DNA from: Gnetum montanum
Lineage: Eukaryota; Streptophyta; Gnetopsida; Gnetales; Gnetaceae
Length of the DNA stretch: 22,794 nucleotides
Assembly: GCA_015680685.1 (NCBI GenBank)
Contig: MNCI01030453.1
Location: 41,080 to 63,873, forward strand
Direction: 5' to 3'
Part shown: in pieces, positions 1 through 10,098 of the stretch
Layout: each line of letters opens with the position of its first letter
Position numbering within the stretch: the stretch's first letter is position 1
The notes under the pieces: model-generated
Databases searched by the model: none
Told to the model about the DNA's origin: nothing
What the model saw: only the letters and a program-made list of their open reading frames with translations
Position numbers and translations under genes: made by a program

Positions 1-437
1 TAGCTCTATTTTCTTGCAATTCTATATTTCTATTAGTTAGCCATGTAAGAGCTTATATTTTCCTTTGAAAAGCATCTTGAGTAATTTAATAGTAATGTCT
101 TTATGAAATTGCATGTTTGAGTCTAGAGAGTCTAGAAAATATTTGATATTTTAAGCTAACTTGAAATAACTTCAATTTTAAACATTTTTCTTAATGTTCA
201 ATCTTGAAATTGTTATACCTTTTTTGATAGCTCTATTATTGCAATTCTTGAAAACTATTGAATAGCCATACAATAGCTTGTATTTTGTCTTTTATAAAGC
301 ATTTTGTTAGTTTTTTAGAAGTGTTTTTTACGAAATTGCTTGTTGAGCTTGGAGGGTTTGAAAAATTTGTAACACTTTAGGTTGAATTGGAATAGCTTTT
401 ATTTCGAAGTGTTTCCTCATGTTTAATTTATCTCACT
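1..437. repeat. AT-rich tandem duplication, two units of about 227 and 210 bp
   Basis: The unit beginning TAGCTCTATTTTCTTGCAATTC at position 1 starts again at 228 as TAGCTCTATTATTGCAATTC. The two units then run in parallel: both have a TAGCCATA/TAGCCATG block, an AGCATTTTG/AGCATCTTG block, a GAAATTGC block and a TTGAAATAA/TTGGAATAG block. The units have diverged and carry small indels. No coding signal is seen. The array may extend leftwards outside the window. Its place relative to element A is unclear: it lies where Gag and protease would be expected upstream of the RT. Confidence 0.75.
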
Positions 438-993
438 TAAATGTTTGAGATTTCACACAAATATGCTTTTTATCTTCTTCTCTTTTACAATCCATAGAAT
501 CTCATAATATTTCTATTTTTCTTGTATAATTTTCTCTCTAAGGAAAACTAGGAGTAGATTTTTGTAAAATTGTGAGTATTTTGGTGAAATTTTATTTGTT
601 TTAAGCAACATACTATAGGGACTATATAGTCTAGGTGACCTGACAAAATAAGAGCCTTTAATGACTCACAATATTCAAAAAGGTTAGTTGGATTTTTGAA
701 TTAATAGCTAGTTACAGTTCATACAAAAACCCAATCATTTCAACATTCATAATAGCAAACACACATTTACGCTTAGTTCGCTCTATTACCATTGAGTTTA
801 TTTGAAGGCATTTGGACCTTGGTGTTTCTAGAGACCAATAAACACCTAAACTCAAGTTTAAAGGAACACCTTCATTTTCCCATGATTCTAGTCACAAGAT
901 GGAAGAAAAATGTTGATGATCCCAAACAGTCACCAATAGGAAGTCCCTAACACTTCTGAATAGGAGTCCTCGAAGGTAAACTCCTTATTGACA
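438..993. other. unassigned AT-rich stretch upstream of pol remnant A
   Basis: No gene, RNA or clear repeat is seen. From about 780 the composition becomes less AT-extreme and may be decayed sequence between protease and RT of element A, but I find no protease motif. Gag and protease of element A are not visible in this window. Confidence 0.4.
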
Positions 994-3680
994 TCTTTAG
1001 ATTATGTATTCTTAGAAAATGAGAAGTCTGTAATTATAAATGTCTAACTCATCAAAGAGTAGAATAAAAAGTTGTTAATAGTAGTCAAGAAATGGCCAAC
1101 ATTCTTTGCCTATTCATATGATGAGATAACAAGAATAGATCTATGCATATGCTAGTATTAAATCTGCACAAACTCTACTATAAAGTCCAAGAGGAAGTTG
1201 TAAAGGATGTAGAATCCAAAGCTAAAACAAGTTGTTAAAAAAAAAGTAAACTTCTCGAAATTGGGTTCATTTATCCAGTGATAGAAAGTGAGTGGGTAAG
1301 CCTACTTGTTATTGTACCAAAGAAAAGGGAGCAATGGAGAGTTTATATAGACTTCAGGCTACTAAACATGCCACTTTCAAAATAAGTTTTCATTGTCATA
1401 TGTGGACTAGGTGTCGGATACTATTGTAGGGCACAACTACTATAGTTTTCTAAAAAACTATATTGGCTACAATTAGATTCAAATTGCTTCAAAAGACTAG
1501 GTGAAAGTAATGTTCACAAGTCCTTGGGAAAATTTTGCATAAAAAAAGATTCCCTTTAGTCTATGTAATGCTCCTATAACCTTCCAATGCTTAGTCCTCA
1601 GCATTTTTCAGCAACAAATTAGCAATGGTATAGAAGTCTTCATGGTTGACTTCTCCACCTATGGTGCATATTTCGAACAAGCCTTGGATATCTTGAGAAA
1701 GTGCTGAGATGAAGTATGGGAATAAACTTGCAGTTCAACTAGAAGAAGAGCCATTTAATGGTCTAGGAGGACATTGTCCTAGGAGATCAAATTTTAGGAA
1801 AAATGATTAAGGTGAATCCTAATAAGGTAGGAATCATCTAAGGAATTATTGAATAACACCAAATAGTCAAGGATGTCAGGTTATTCCTTGGAAATATTAG
1901 TTACTATAGGCATTTTATTAAAAAATTCTCAAAAATTGCCAAGCCACTTGTTAAGCTTACTAAAAAGGATGCAGCATTTGAATGAACTAAGGAGTATGAA
2001 CAAGCATTCTAGCACTTGAAGAAAAAATTTATAGAAACACGAATTCTACAGATACTTGATTAGTCGAAATCTTTCTACATCATGATAGATGTATCCAATT
2101 TTGCATTGGAAGCAATGCTTACATAAATGGATAATCAAAAACATCCATACTACATCCATTGTATAAATACAAGCATTGTGAGTACACAGATGTATGCTCT
2201 TGAGAAATTTAAGCACTATGTTCTTAGATACCTTATTTTTGTGCACGTTGATCATAGTGCAATTTGCTTTCTCATGAACAAGCCAATAGTGAGCCCCTAT
2301 GTTGTACAATGATTGGTGATTCTACAAGAGTTTGATTTAATAATGATGTATAGAAAGGGAACCAAGAACGTAGTTGCTAACCATATATCTTAGTTAAGAT
2401 GGGATAATAAGGTTGATGAAGAGCATTTCTTTGACCAATTCCTAGATGAACTTTTGTTTGCTAAGGCAACCAAAGTTCAAGCACCAACGAACACAAAATG
2501 ATATGATGAATTCCTCTCCTATCTACTCACATAGGAGACTCTTGTAGAATGGGACCTTAGGAGAAAACAACAATTTCTTGACTAGGTCAAACACTACGTT
2601 GACATATAAAGTAACCTCTATAAAATCTAGGTAGATAGCTTGGTACGATGGTGTGTTCCTGATGAAGACCAACTATGAGTTTTTTAGGATGCACATGAGA
2701 GTCCTTATTGAGACCACTATGTGGAAAGAAGAATAACCATAAAAATCCTGATGGTAGCATATTTTTGGTCTACATTCTTTAGAGATGTCCATCATTTCAC
2801 CCATTCATGCTAGTGGTTTCAATGAGATGAAATGATGACAACTAAGATGGAAGGGTCTGAATAGTGGATCCAACCATTGAAGCCTTTTAACCTTTGAGGA
2901 ATTAATTTCATGGGATTTGTCACTCCCATGTTTAATGGAAAGTATTACATTATTGTTGTTGTTGACTACTATACCAAATGGGCTGAACCTATAGTTGTTA
3001 CTAACTGTACTTCTTCCATTGTAGTTCAATTCTTTCAATAACATGTGATAAACAAGTTTGATATGCCTAGGGAATTAATTTTTGATAATTTAACCCATTT
3101 CATAGGTGCTAGATTTCACAAGTTGATGCAATGTTTAGGTGTGGAACATATACTTACAACTCCTTATTTTCCATAAGCTAATGAATATGTTGAAGTCACT
3201 AACAGGAAGATCATGAGGATTTTGAGAAGAACCATTAGTAGATATAGGAAGGATTAGAGTAGAAAACTCAACGATGGTCTATGGGTTCATCGCTTAACAT
3301 AGAAACTTACCATAGGTTACTCTTCCTATGAACTAGTGTAGGGAAAGTTGCCCAAACTTCTAATTCAAATTGAACTCCATACACTCACAATTACATGTGA
3401 CCTTGACTTTAACATTGACTTGGCATAAAAAGAAAACTAATAACTCTAAATGTACTCGATGAGAATTGAAGGGTAGCTTTGATGTTGAATGAAGTACATA
3501 AGACATACCATAAACAATGCCATGATGCTTGAATAAGAAAAGTTGCATTTCAACTAGGAGACAAGGATTTCTATTGGAATCCCATGCATGTGCTTCAACA
3601 AACGAAGTTTCAAACATCTTGGAAAGGATCATACATTGTATACTCAACTTTTTCTTTTGGGGCTATGATGATTTACCACC
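994..3680 (+). pseudogene. pol: Ty3/gypsy (Athila-like) RT-RNase H-integrase remnant of element A
   Basis: Decayed polyprotein that would copy and integrate a Ty3/gypsy retrotransposon. Reading across frames: an RT linker LDYVFLENEKSVII (from 994); RT with GFIYPVIESEWVSPLVIVPKK (from 1263), a WRVYIDF motif near 1337 and the GYNQIQIA block near 1470; the catalytic box at 1639-1650 reads FMVD instead of the family's FMDD/YMDD. RNase H follows (FYIMIDVSNFALEAML near 2070, HVDHSAICFLMNK near 2242). A weak HHCC-like zinc region lies near 2750-2815. The integrase core is at 2898-3230: GINFMGF (first catalytic Asp is Asn), FDNLTHF with Asp at 3083, and a retained Glu at 3192. A SYELV*GK block lies near 3325, then a weak C-terminal region. 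There are many stops and several frameshifts. The SIFQQQI...EVFMVDFSTYG context resembles the Athila clade; the lineage is inferred from remembered motifs, not a search. Confidence 0.9.
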
Positions 3681-3861
3681 TAGCAAGTCTTCAAAAGCAC
3701 ATGATAGTTAACATCTAACAATTAAGATCCTTTAAAGACTTCTAAGTAAACAACTGTAACCACAACATTTTAACACAACGTTAAGCTCACTCCATTTTCA
3801 AAATCTCCTCCTTCCAACTTAGTCATGTGGGAGAAGACCATTTATCCTAATACCTTGAAGA
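3681..3861. other. end of polyprotein and short spacer, element A
   Basis: Its right part (about 3818-3855, TTAGTCATGTGGGAGAAG and onward) matches element B at 9427-9465 (TTAGTCATGGGAGAGATG and onward). In both copies this directly precedes the T-rich tract, so it marks the pol/3' noncoding boundary of the family. Confidence 0.6.
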
Positions 3862-4075
3862 GGATGAAAGTTTTTATTCTTTTTTATTTTATATCATTTT
3901 TTGTATGTTTTCCATTTTTCTTATCTTTGTATATTTTTATATATTTTATTTTACTTTACCTTACCTTTACATTTTCTTTTACGTTAAATTTTTCTTTTGT
4001 CTATTTTTTTGTGACATCTGATTTTATTCCATTATTGTTGCAAATTTTAATGATTACTAAATCTAGTTGTTAAGA
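3862..4075 (+). repeat. T-rich tract downstream of pol, element A copy
   Basis: About 200 bp that is mostly T with scattered A/C/G on the + strand (TTTTATTC, TTTTTTAT and similar). Element B has a matching tract at 9474-9745 in the same relative place. An open frame here (3825-4073) encodes only a low-complexity Phe/Leu/Tyr-rich string caused by T-richness, not a real membrane protein. Confidence 0.7.
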
Positions 4076-4913
4076 TTGTAACCATCTATATAGGTCAACT
4101 TTTTTTTTTTTGGGATTATGCTCTCTACTTAAGGATTTATTAGTTTTCCAATGGTATCAAGTAGTGAACTCATGACATCCCATTCCATTTATATCACAGT
4201 TAGATTTGTATCATGGTATCATGATGGTTTCTTCACACTAAAACTAAAAGTAACATGTGATCCCGTTATCAAACAAAGCAAGAATGAACCAAGTGAAAAT
4301 GAAAAAGGTGTGGTATCAAGAGGATTTGTTGAATTCTCTTCTTGGTCCCTTCCTGAGTACTATGAATCCTCACGAAATGTATCATCACTTCTCCTATAAT
4401 CCATAAAAGAAAGTAAGTCTTTGTAAATTGTGGTTCTTAAAGGAAAAAAAAAGGAATTAAAACACATCTATGTGAAGATATCTTGGTAAATAAGTGTTGG
4501 TTTTGGAGCTTGAAAGACATGTTACCCATTCTTGAAGGCACCCCTCTAATTAAAGCCCAAATTTCTTCCTTAAACATCTCTAACTACTTTCTTCTTCTCC
4601 TAGAATGATTATCATTCTCTGTGGTCATTATAGTCTCATGGAGGTATGAAAGAAGAAACATATCAATGTGATGCCATTGTTAATGGTATAGACTTGGTCT
4701 AAACTCTAAATAGACTAGTATCTAGATCACCTTGATCATGCATTTCACAAGGATCTCCTGTGGCTATGATTAAGGTTCTCCTCTTCTGATCTCTCTCTCT
4801 AGACATATTTTGATACTCCATTCTCTTACCTCACTACATCATATCATAGTCATTTGTTAATTTTCACTTTGTAGATTACATGATCCTAAGACAATTAGTT
4901 ATAAAAGTACAGT
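4076..4913 (+). mobile_element. 3' internal noncoding region of element A, left part, cut by element B
   Basis: Homologous to element B 9746-10600: GAACCAAGTG at 4286 matches 9946, GGATTTGT(T/G)GAATT near 4321 matches near 9979, ACATGTTACCCAT at 4518 matches 10114 and 10213, and a GACTT(G/A)GT(C/T)T block at 4691 matches 10397. It stops abruptly at 4913, where the 5' LTR of element B begins; the homologous sequence resumes at 18548. No gene is seen. Confidence 0.8.
4909..4913. repeat. candidate left target-site duplication of element B (ACAGT)
   Basis: The five bases before the LTR start read ACAGT; the five after the right LTR (18543-18547) read ATGGT. Three of five match and both differences are transitions. 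Alone this is weak. It is supported by homologous sequence on both sides belonging to element A. Confidence 0.5.
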
Positions 4914-4950
4914 TTATAAAATCAAATTTCATCATAATGCGACATCATAA

Positions 4951-4978
4951 CAATGACATCATATCAATGATGTCATTG
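4951..4978. promoter_or_regulatory. 12-bp perfect inverted repeat in U3 of 5' LTR, with bZIP-like half-sites
   Basis: CAATGACATCAT at 4951-4962 is the exact reverse complement of ATGATGTCATTG at 4967-4978, with 4 bp between. Each arm holds a TGACATCA/TGATGTCA core, which is TGACGTCA with one CpG transition. The unit TTGATAYGATGTC follows at 4976 and 5009. It lies 60-90 bp upstream of the TATA box. Binding by bZIP factors is inference from the core only; the right LTR lacks a perfect copy. Confidence 0.5.
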
Positions 4979-5039
4979 ATACGATGTCATGACACATGAT
5001 ATGTCATCGTTGATATGATGTCTTGGGATGTGTCCACCC

Positions 5040-5049
5040 CTATAAATAT
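5040..5049 (+). promoter_or_regulatory. TATA box of 5' LTR
   Basis: CTATAAATAT, preserved as CTATAAATAT at 17770-17779 in the 3' LTR, with conserved flanks CACCC and GACACTTG. A canonical plant TATA position would place transcription start about 30 bp downstream, near 5070-5080, defining the U3/R edge. Confidence 0.7.
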
Positions 5050-5224
5050 GACACTTGGGCACACGATCCAACAACTTTTTATTACCGTCATAATAGAACT
5101 CTTGTAGTTTGATTTCTTGAACTTAGACTTAGCGATAGAAGAGTGAATACCTACAATGTGATGTGTCATAGTTGAATAGTGTGTTTATTTAAGCAAGTTG
5201 TACTTGGGCATAAGCTGTAATGGT

Positions 5225-5230
5225 AATAAA
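5225..5230 (+). terminator. possible LTR poly(A) signal
   Basis: AATAAA about 185 bp after the TATA box, a plausible distance for an R region. The right LTR has CAGTAAAG at the matching place, so it is not conserved; weak. Confidence 0.3.
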
Positions 5231-5465
5231 GATCGAGAATATTTTCCATCATTGTAGCATTTCCTTAGTTTACTGTTTTACTTTGCATAATTTCTACTAT
5301 TTTACTAGCTTAACACTTTACTTTTACTTGCATGTTATTGAAGCTGAATGAGTACGACTAATTTCAAGTGCTTAAGTATAATTGTTTGGTAGTCCTAGTA
5401 GTGGTTTTACTTGGTTCACTTAGTAGTGAACTCATTTGGCAACCCAATAACAGTTACATGAGCCC

Positions 5466-5474
5466 AAGGTATGT
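5466..5474 (+). promoter_or_regulatory. candidate 5' splice site in the LTR leader
   Basis: AAG|GTATGT matches the plant donor consensus and lies downstream of the LTR TATA box, so it would be in the transcribed leader. It could pair with the acceptor at 14671 to give a subgenomic RNA for the additional ORF. The right LTR has AAG|GCATGT. Speculative. Confidence 0.25.
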
Positions 5475-5797
5475 ATAGTAAATTAAGAATAGATGCTCAT
5501 TGCTATAGGCTAGAATAGAATTATGTTTCCATTACTAGTTAGATTTAGCATTTAACTCTACTTTTACTATGTCTACACTTAGGAGCATAACTGGCCCTGC
5601 AACATCATTTACCATATGCATCGTTGCAAGTTAAACCATACACTTAGACTTCACTAGCTTGAAGTGGGAAGACAACAATCATGAGCCTAACTCAATTACT
5701 AGCATATCAACCTTGTCCCTCCATGGATTACAATCAAGTCACGCATGAACATTTGTGACTTGTATGGTTGAGTGTTTGATGCTCCATCACTCATCAT

Positions 5798-5816
5798 TGG
5801 CATCATTGCCAGGAAT
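5798..5816 (+). promoter_or_regulatory. primer-binding site of element B, tRNA-Asp type, decayed
   Basis: TGGCATCATTGCCAGGAAT lies one base after the LTR end. Compared with the complement of the 3' end of plant tRNA-Asp (TGGCGCCGTTGCCGGGGAT) it matches 14 of 19 positions, and all five differences are C-to-T or G-to-A. tRNA-Asp priming is known for Athila-clade elements, matching the RT motifs of element A. Confidence 0.8.
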
Positions 5817-5939
5817 GTGTTAATGTGTGTTGAATAATTAATTTCACAAAGTTCGTTGTAGCAAGAACCAAAAGTTAATCTTTCTAATCTCTAAATAATT
5901 CTAACAAACACACACTTAACCAAGTGTCATAACTAAAAC
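5817..5939 (+). other. leader between primer site and Gag start, element B
   Basis: Short AC-rich leader (AACAAACACACACTTAACCAAG) immediately before the Gag ATG at 5940. No hairpin strong enough to name as a packaging signal was recognised. Confidence 0.4.
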
Positions 5940-8480
5940 ATGGCTTCAACAAAAGACACACTATCACCTACCAAGGAGATGAAAAAGGGTAATGATAGCA
6001 TAAATGATAATGAAGATTGGAGTATGCTGATGTAAGCAAGAATCTTATACACTCATGATGATCCTTGCTATCTTTATTTTACCTTCATCTTCCACCAAGA
6101 TGGGAAAATGAGATGAAGAGACTTATAGGGAAACCTTTTTTTGCCTCCACAACATTCAACAATCACAATGCTTCACACAGCTCTAAGGGGAATGAATCTA
6201 AGTCATGCACAAGAAGGGTAGCATCTAATCAAACACATGACAAGGCCCTACGAACCCATAGAGGCACAAGTGAAGAGATATGCTACTATGTAGATCAAAC
6301 ATGCACATAATAAAGGAAAGCAGATTAACTCTTCTATTGTCCTAAAAGAACTAGATGGTGATGCATTCATAGCAGAAAAAATCCACTAGGATCATGAAGT
6401 TAGTTCTCAAATGCCTATTATTCTTTTGAAGGAACCTATCAAAGTGCAGTTGCATTCAACCTTAACAGAAACATACAAAAGAGAAGCCAAAGACTCTACG
6501 CACAAGTAGGACTTAAGGCTAAGAGCTTCTACTGGATCCCAAAGAGAAGAATATCAAAGTTACAGAAGGAGGAATAGTTGACACTATTCCTCAATTGCTT
6601 CATCTTCATACTTATGATTGTTGATGGATTCTGATCTAAGGGAATATAGGTATAGAGACCATGATAGGGAAAGACATCAAACTCATGATCGAAATGACTA
6701 TCATCCAAGGCACTAAGATGAGGAAGATGAAGAGCATGAGCCAAGAAGAAGATATGAGCATTAGAGGAAGCATCACTACAACAAAGAAAACCACTCCTAT
6801 GAGTGTAAAGAACCCCTATTGGAAACTCCAAGAATGATCAATATATGGAAAGCTATTTATATCCCAACCAAGCACATGAGGAATAGCCATATCAAGTGGC
6901 TAGACATGAACAAAATGTCCAAATTTTAGGCTGGTTATAATATAGATCCACAACATCACCTTTAATCATTTGATGATATCTACAACCTACAAAACATAGA
7001 ATGTAATTGGTAGAAATTCAAGTTGTTCACTAGGACACATGTCAAAGAGGCTAAAAACTGGTATAGATCATTGGAACTTGAATCAATTAGGAGATGGAGT
7101 ACCATGCTTGAACTTTTTAATGACAAGTATCAAACCTATTCATGGGTGTCAAACCTTAGAAAACAAATTTAGGGATGGAAGCAAGGGATCCATGAATCCC
7201 TTGATGTGGCAATGGACATATACTATTCACTTTTACATAGGTGCCTAGGCCACAAATTTTTTCTGAAGGGAGAAACTTAGGCACATTGATAATGGGCTAT
7301 GAAATAAAACTAGAAAACCCTTAGGGTTTATGCCGAAGGAAGATTATCTAAGATGATTGCCCATTGTATCCAGAGATTTATTGAACAAGTGGCAAAGGAA
7401 GATGGTGAACTAAGGAAGAGAGAATCAATTGAAGAGTATAACAAAGATCCATCAATTAGGAAGAGAGATGTACAAATATGTGATCCATAAGAGAAGCAAA
7501 CCTTGGATGAGGTCGTACAAAAAAAGACACTAGCTATTTAGAAATCTATTTCAAATATAGCGAATAAGGTAGAAAAGATGTGGAATTTAGTAGATGAAAA
7601 GTTTGTAATAGCTTTGAAAATTATGGAGGAAAGAACTAAGCAGACCTTCAATAAAGGCAAGAAGAAAAAGAAGAAAAGAGATTTTGGATGAAAAGGAATG
7701 GTAGCTTCAGTGGTAGACTATTTGGATACAAGCTTAGATGTGGAGGAAGGATGCTTTATGTGCTAGTATGACCAGCCTAAGGGGTGCTACCCTGTCATGG
7801 CACATTTACAAGAAATAGGGGCATATGCATTAAACCCCACATTGATTAAGAAGAAAATGCCCAGACAATTACCTTATCCTCAAGGTGGCAGACCTTCCAA
7901 CTAGCCTACTACCCTAGTGGAGCTTATCTATAGCCATAGGAGTAGTATCATCAGTAGTGGCAACAACCACAATCGTGGGTGATGCCACCATAATTACAAA
8001 AGTATCCATATAGGCAACCAAACCCATATGAATACTATGTATAGCACTTGATTTCTCTTGGTAATGTAGTCGTTCAAAGTCCTCAATATTACCCACTAGA
8101 ATATCATAGGCCAACACCTCTAAGAATGGACTTCAATTAGTATGTGCATCCATAAGCAGTTGGTTCTATTAATCAACCATGTAACCCTTTACCACCTGTA
8201 TCACCACCTACAATGCCAGGAGAATTGCCATTACAACCTCAGCAGAAAAAAGCTACAAGGGTATTGAATGTACAAATTAAGGATAATATCAACAATATTG
8301 AGGGAAAATCTAAGAAACATCCTTTCTTTAGGAAAAGTCTAGAAAAGGCTAGTAGAGTTAGAACTTCATTGAGATAAGCTTCTTCTATGAAGGATCCTCC
8401 TACTAACACGTTGGTTTCCTAACAATCAGTTCAGAAATTGAAAATTGTCATGCTTATTGAGATAGCATCTGAATGGATTA
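5940..8480 (+). pseudogene. gag: Gag of element B
   Basis: The capsid/nucleocapsid protein of a Ty3/gypsy element. The start is the first ATG after the leader (MASTKDTLSPTKEMKKG); the same frame runs, with in-frame stops, from 5940 to about 7900 and then shifts once. An Arg/Asp/His-rich stretch is at 6627-6800 (REYRYRDHDRERHQTHDRND). The plant retrotransposon Gag core is at about 6965-7250, with SFDDIYNL, FTRTHVKEAKNWYRSLE, SIRRWSTMLELFNDKY and LDVAMDIYYSL blocks. A Lys/Arg-rich stretch is near 7650-7680. A CFMC...GCY remnant near 7752 may be what is left of a CCHC zinc knuckle; its His is absent. A Pro/Tyr/Gln-rich segment near 7950-8240 follows. Stops are frequent and often at TAG/TAA where Gln would fit. 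Non-functional. Confidence 0.83.
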
Positions 8481-9257
8481 AGGCAAGGACACTTCCTAGG
8501 AAAAGAATGAATCTAGAAGTTCATTTGATTTATTTATGAGTAGTTGGAAATTCACCATGCAAGGCTCTCCTAGACTCAGGTTCCAAGGTAAATTTGATAT
8601 CTCAAAAAACATACAAGGCATGGAACCTATTGCCCTTAAAGAAGTGCAACATAAAGTTAGAGCTTATAGATCAATGTGTCATGTTTGGGATAGATAGAAG
8701 ATGTGGTGATCACTATCAATGGATGGTCCTATCCAGTAGACATTTTGGTGATTGACATGAAGAATAATGATAAGGAATTTCCCATGATAATGGGAAGAGC
8801 ATGGCTTAGCACAATTGATGCTAAGTTAGGAATGAGAGATTTATCTATAGGCATCTCTAAGGTAGACATGCAAGGAGCCATACACATGCAAAGAATTCCA
8901 TGCATTACTGATGATAACAAAGGGTGCAGTTGTGAATCGACACTTCAGAATGTCAACACAATCTCAAAACTAGCCCATAACAAATGTGAGAAACAAGTGT
9001 GTGGACAAAAAGAAGCATAGGCCATTAAACCAAAAGATACCCAGTGATCAAAAATTGAGAATCTAAAAGTGTCTAAAACATGCATGAAATAGGTTGACCC
9101 ACTTATTAAATTTTATTTTAAGAAAATGACCCCAATTGAGAGCTCACAAATGGAAACATTAAACCATAATCATACACAAGTAGATAGAGGAAATAAGAAC
9201 TTAGAATTTGAATTTAGGAATCAACAAGAGAGTATAGTTGGAACTTCTAAGGTGTAA
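8481..9257 (+). pseudogene. retropepsin-like protease domain of element B
   Basis: The aspartic protease that would mature the Gag-Pol polyprotein. The active-site block reads CKALLDSGSKVNLIS, with the catalytic DSG at 8573-8581. A one-base shift occurs near 8695-8703. The frame then continues with VVITINGWSYPVDILVIDM and the C-terminal IMGRAWLSTIDAK block near 8785, equivalent to the family's IlGRpfL element. Both halves expected for a monomeric retroviral-type protease are present. A tail with a few stops continues to about 9257. It is broken by a stop at about 8536 and the frameshift, but its catalytic triad codons survive. No RT follows. Confidence 0.85.
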
Positions 9258-9473
9258 AGGCCATCTAGTCCAACAAAATATGCATCCTAAATGATCAAAA
9301 TTTGATTACTATGAAGATTACTTGGGATAATAACCAAAAAACTAAATCATTGAGGATGGTAAGTGAGAAACTTGGAGTGTATGATCTAGGGGATCTAGGG
9401 TCCATTTTCTGAATACTTGCCCATGAGTTTAGTCATGGGAGAGATGCCTTATCCTAACTTAGTAATTAATAAT
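9258..9473 (+). other. deletion junction region between protease and T-rich tract, element B
   Basis: About 200 bp with no RT, RNase H or integrase motif. The block at 9424-9465 (TTTAGTCATG, GGAGAGATGCC, TTATCCTAA) matches element A at 3816-3855, which follows integrase there. So about 2.7 kb of pol present in A is absent here. Confidence 0.6.
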
Positions 9474-9745
9474 CACTTTTTAACTTTTTTGTTTTCTAAA
9501 TTTTGTGGCTTAAAATTTTTGTTCTACCTTTTTCTTTTCTTAATAATTTTTCACATTCTTTGATATCTTCTCATTCTTTTATACTTTTCATTTCTTAATC
9601 ATTTGATATTCTTTGTTATTTCTAATTCTTTAATAATCTTTCATTCTTTTTATCTTTTCAATCTTGATATATTTTCTAATTTTTTGTATTTTGTCTTCAT
9701 TTTGCTTGTACATATTTTCTTCAATTTTCAATAAAACACACCAAA
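9474..9745 (+). repeat. T-rich tract downstream of pol, element B copy
   Basis: About 270 bp of T-dominated sequence with recurring ATTCTTT, TTTTCAAT and AATAATCTTTC words, matching in place and composition the tract at 3862-4075 of element A. Conservation in two copies shows it is part of the family and not a local expansion. Confidence 0.7.
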
Positions 9746-10098
9746 TAAAGCAAGATGTAGTTTCAATAAGGTGAATAGTTCTCTATATTATTGATCATAA
9801 GAGACTAATTATCTATACAGCGAGACCATAACATTCATCTGTCCATTCCAACAATAAGAGGATCTTACCATGGCCATAATGATATTCTTCTCATAATAAA
9901 ACTAAGACTAGACTTGTGATCGTTATGCTTGGATAGACAAGTGAAGAACCAAGTGGGAATGCAAAGGATGTGACATCAAGGGGATTTGTGGAATTTCTTG
10001 GATTACCACTATGATTTCTATCCTTTTTCTAAAGATGTATTCTATCCTTGTAGATCTAACAAAAAATGGAAGTAAGAGTACAATAAGTGTTACCTTAC

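Larger units (their letters stand above)
4914..5796 (+). repeat. 5' LTR of element B
   Basis: Matches 17654-18542 along its length. One 55-bp run, 5536-5590, is identical to 18282-18336; elsewhere differences are mostly transitions plus small indels in the U3-like start. It begins TTATAAAATC (the right copy begins TGATAAAATC, so the canonical TG is lost here by one change) and ends ATCA. It contains a TATA box, an inverted repeat, an AATAAA and a GTATGT site, listed separately. The primer site follows one base after its end. Confidence 0.88.

Noticed and set aside
620-631. Perfect palindrome GACTATATAGTC
   Set aside because: Short, isolated, and expected by chance in AT-rich DNA.
3825-4073. 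82-residue Phe/Leu/Tyr-rich ORF resembling a membrane protein
   Set aside because: Product of the T-rich tract; composition alone explains it.
4151-4162. ATGGTATCAAGT as a Copia primer site
   Set aside because: It lies inside noncoding sequence homologous to element B, with no LTR before it.
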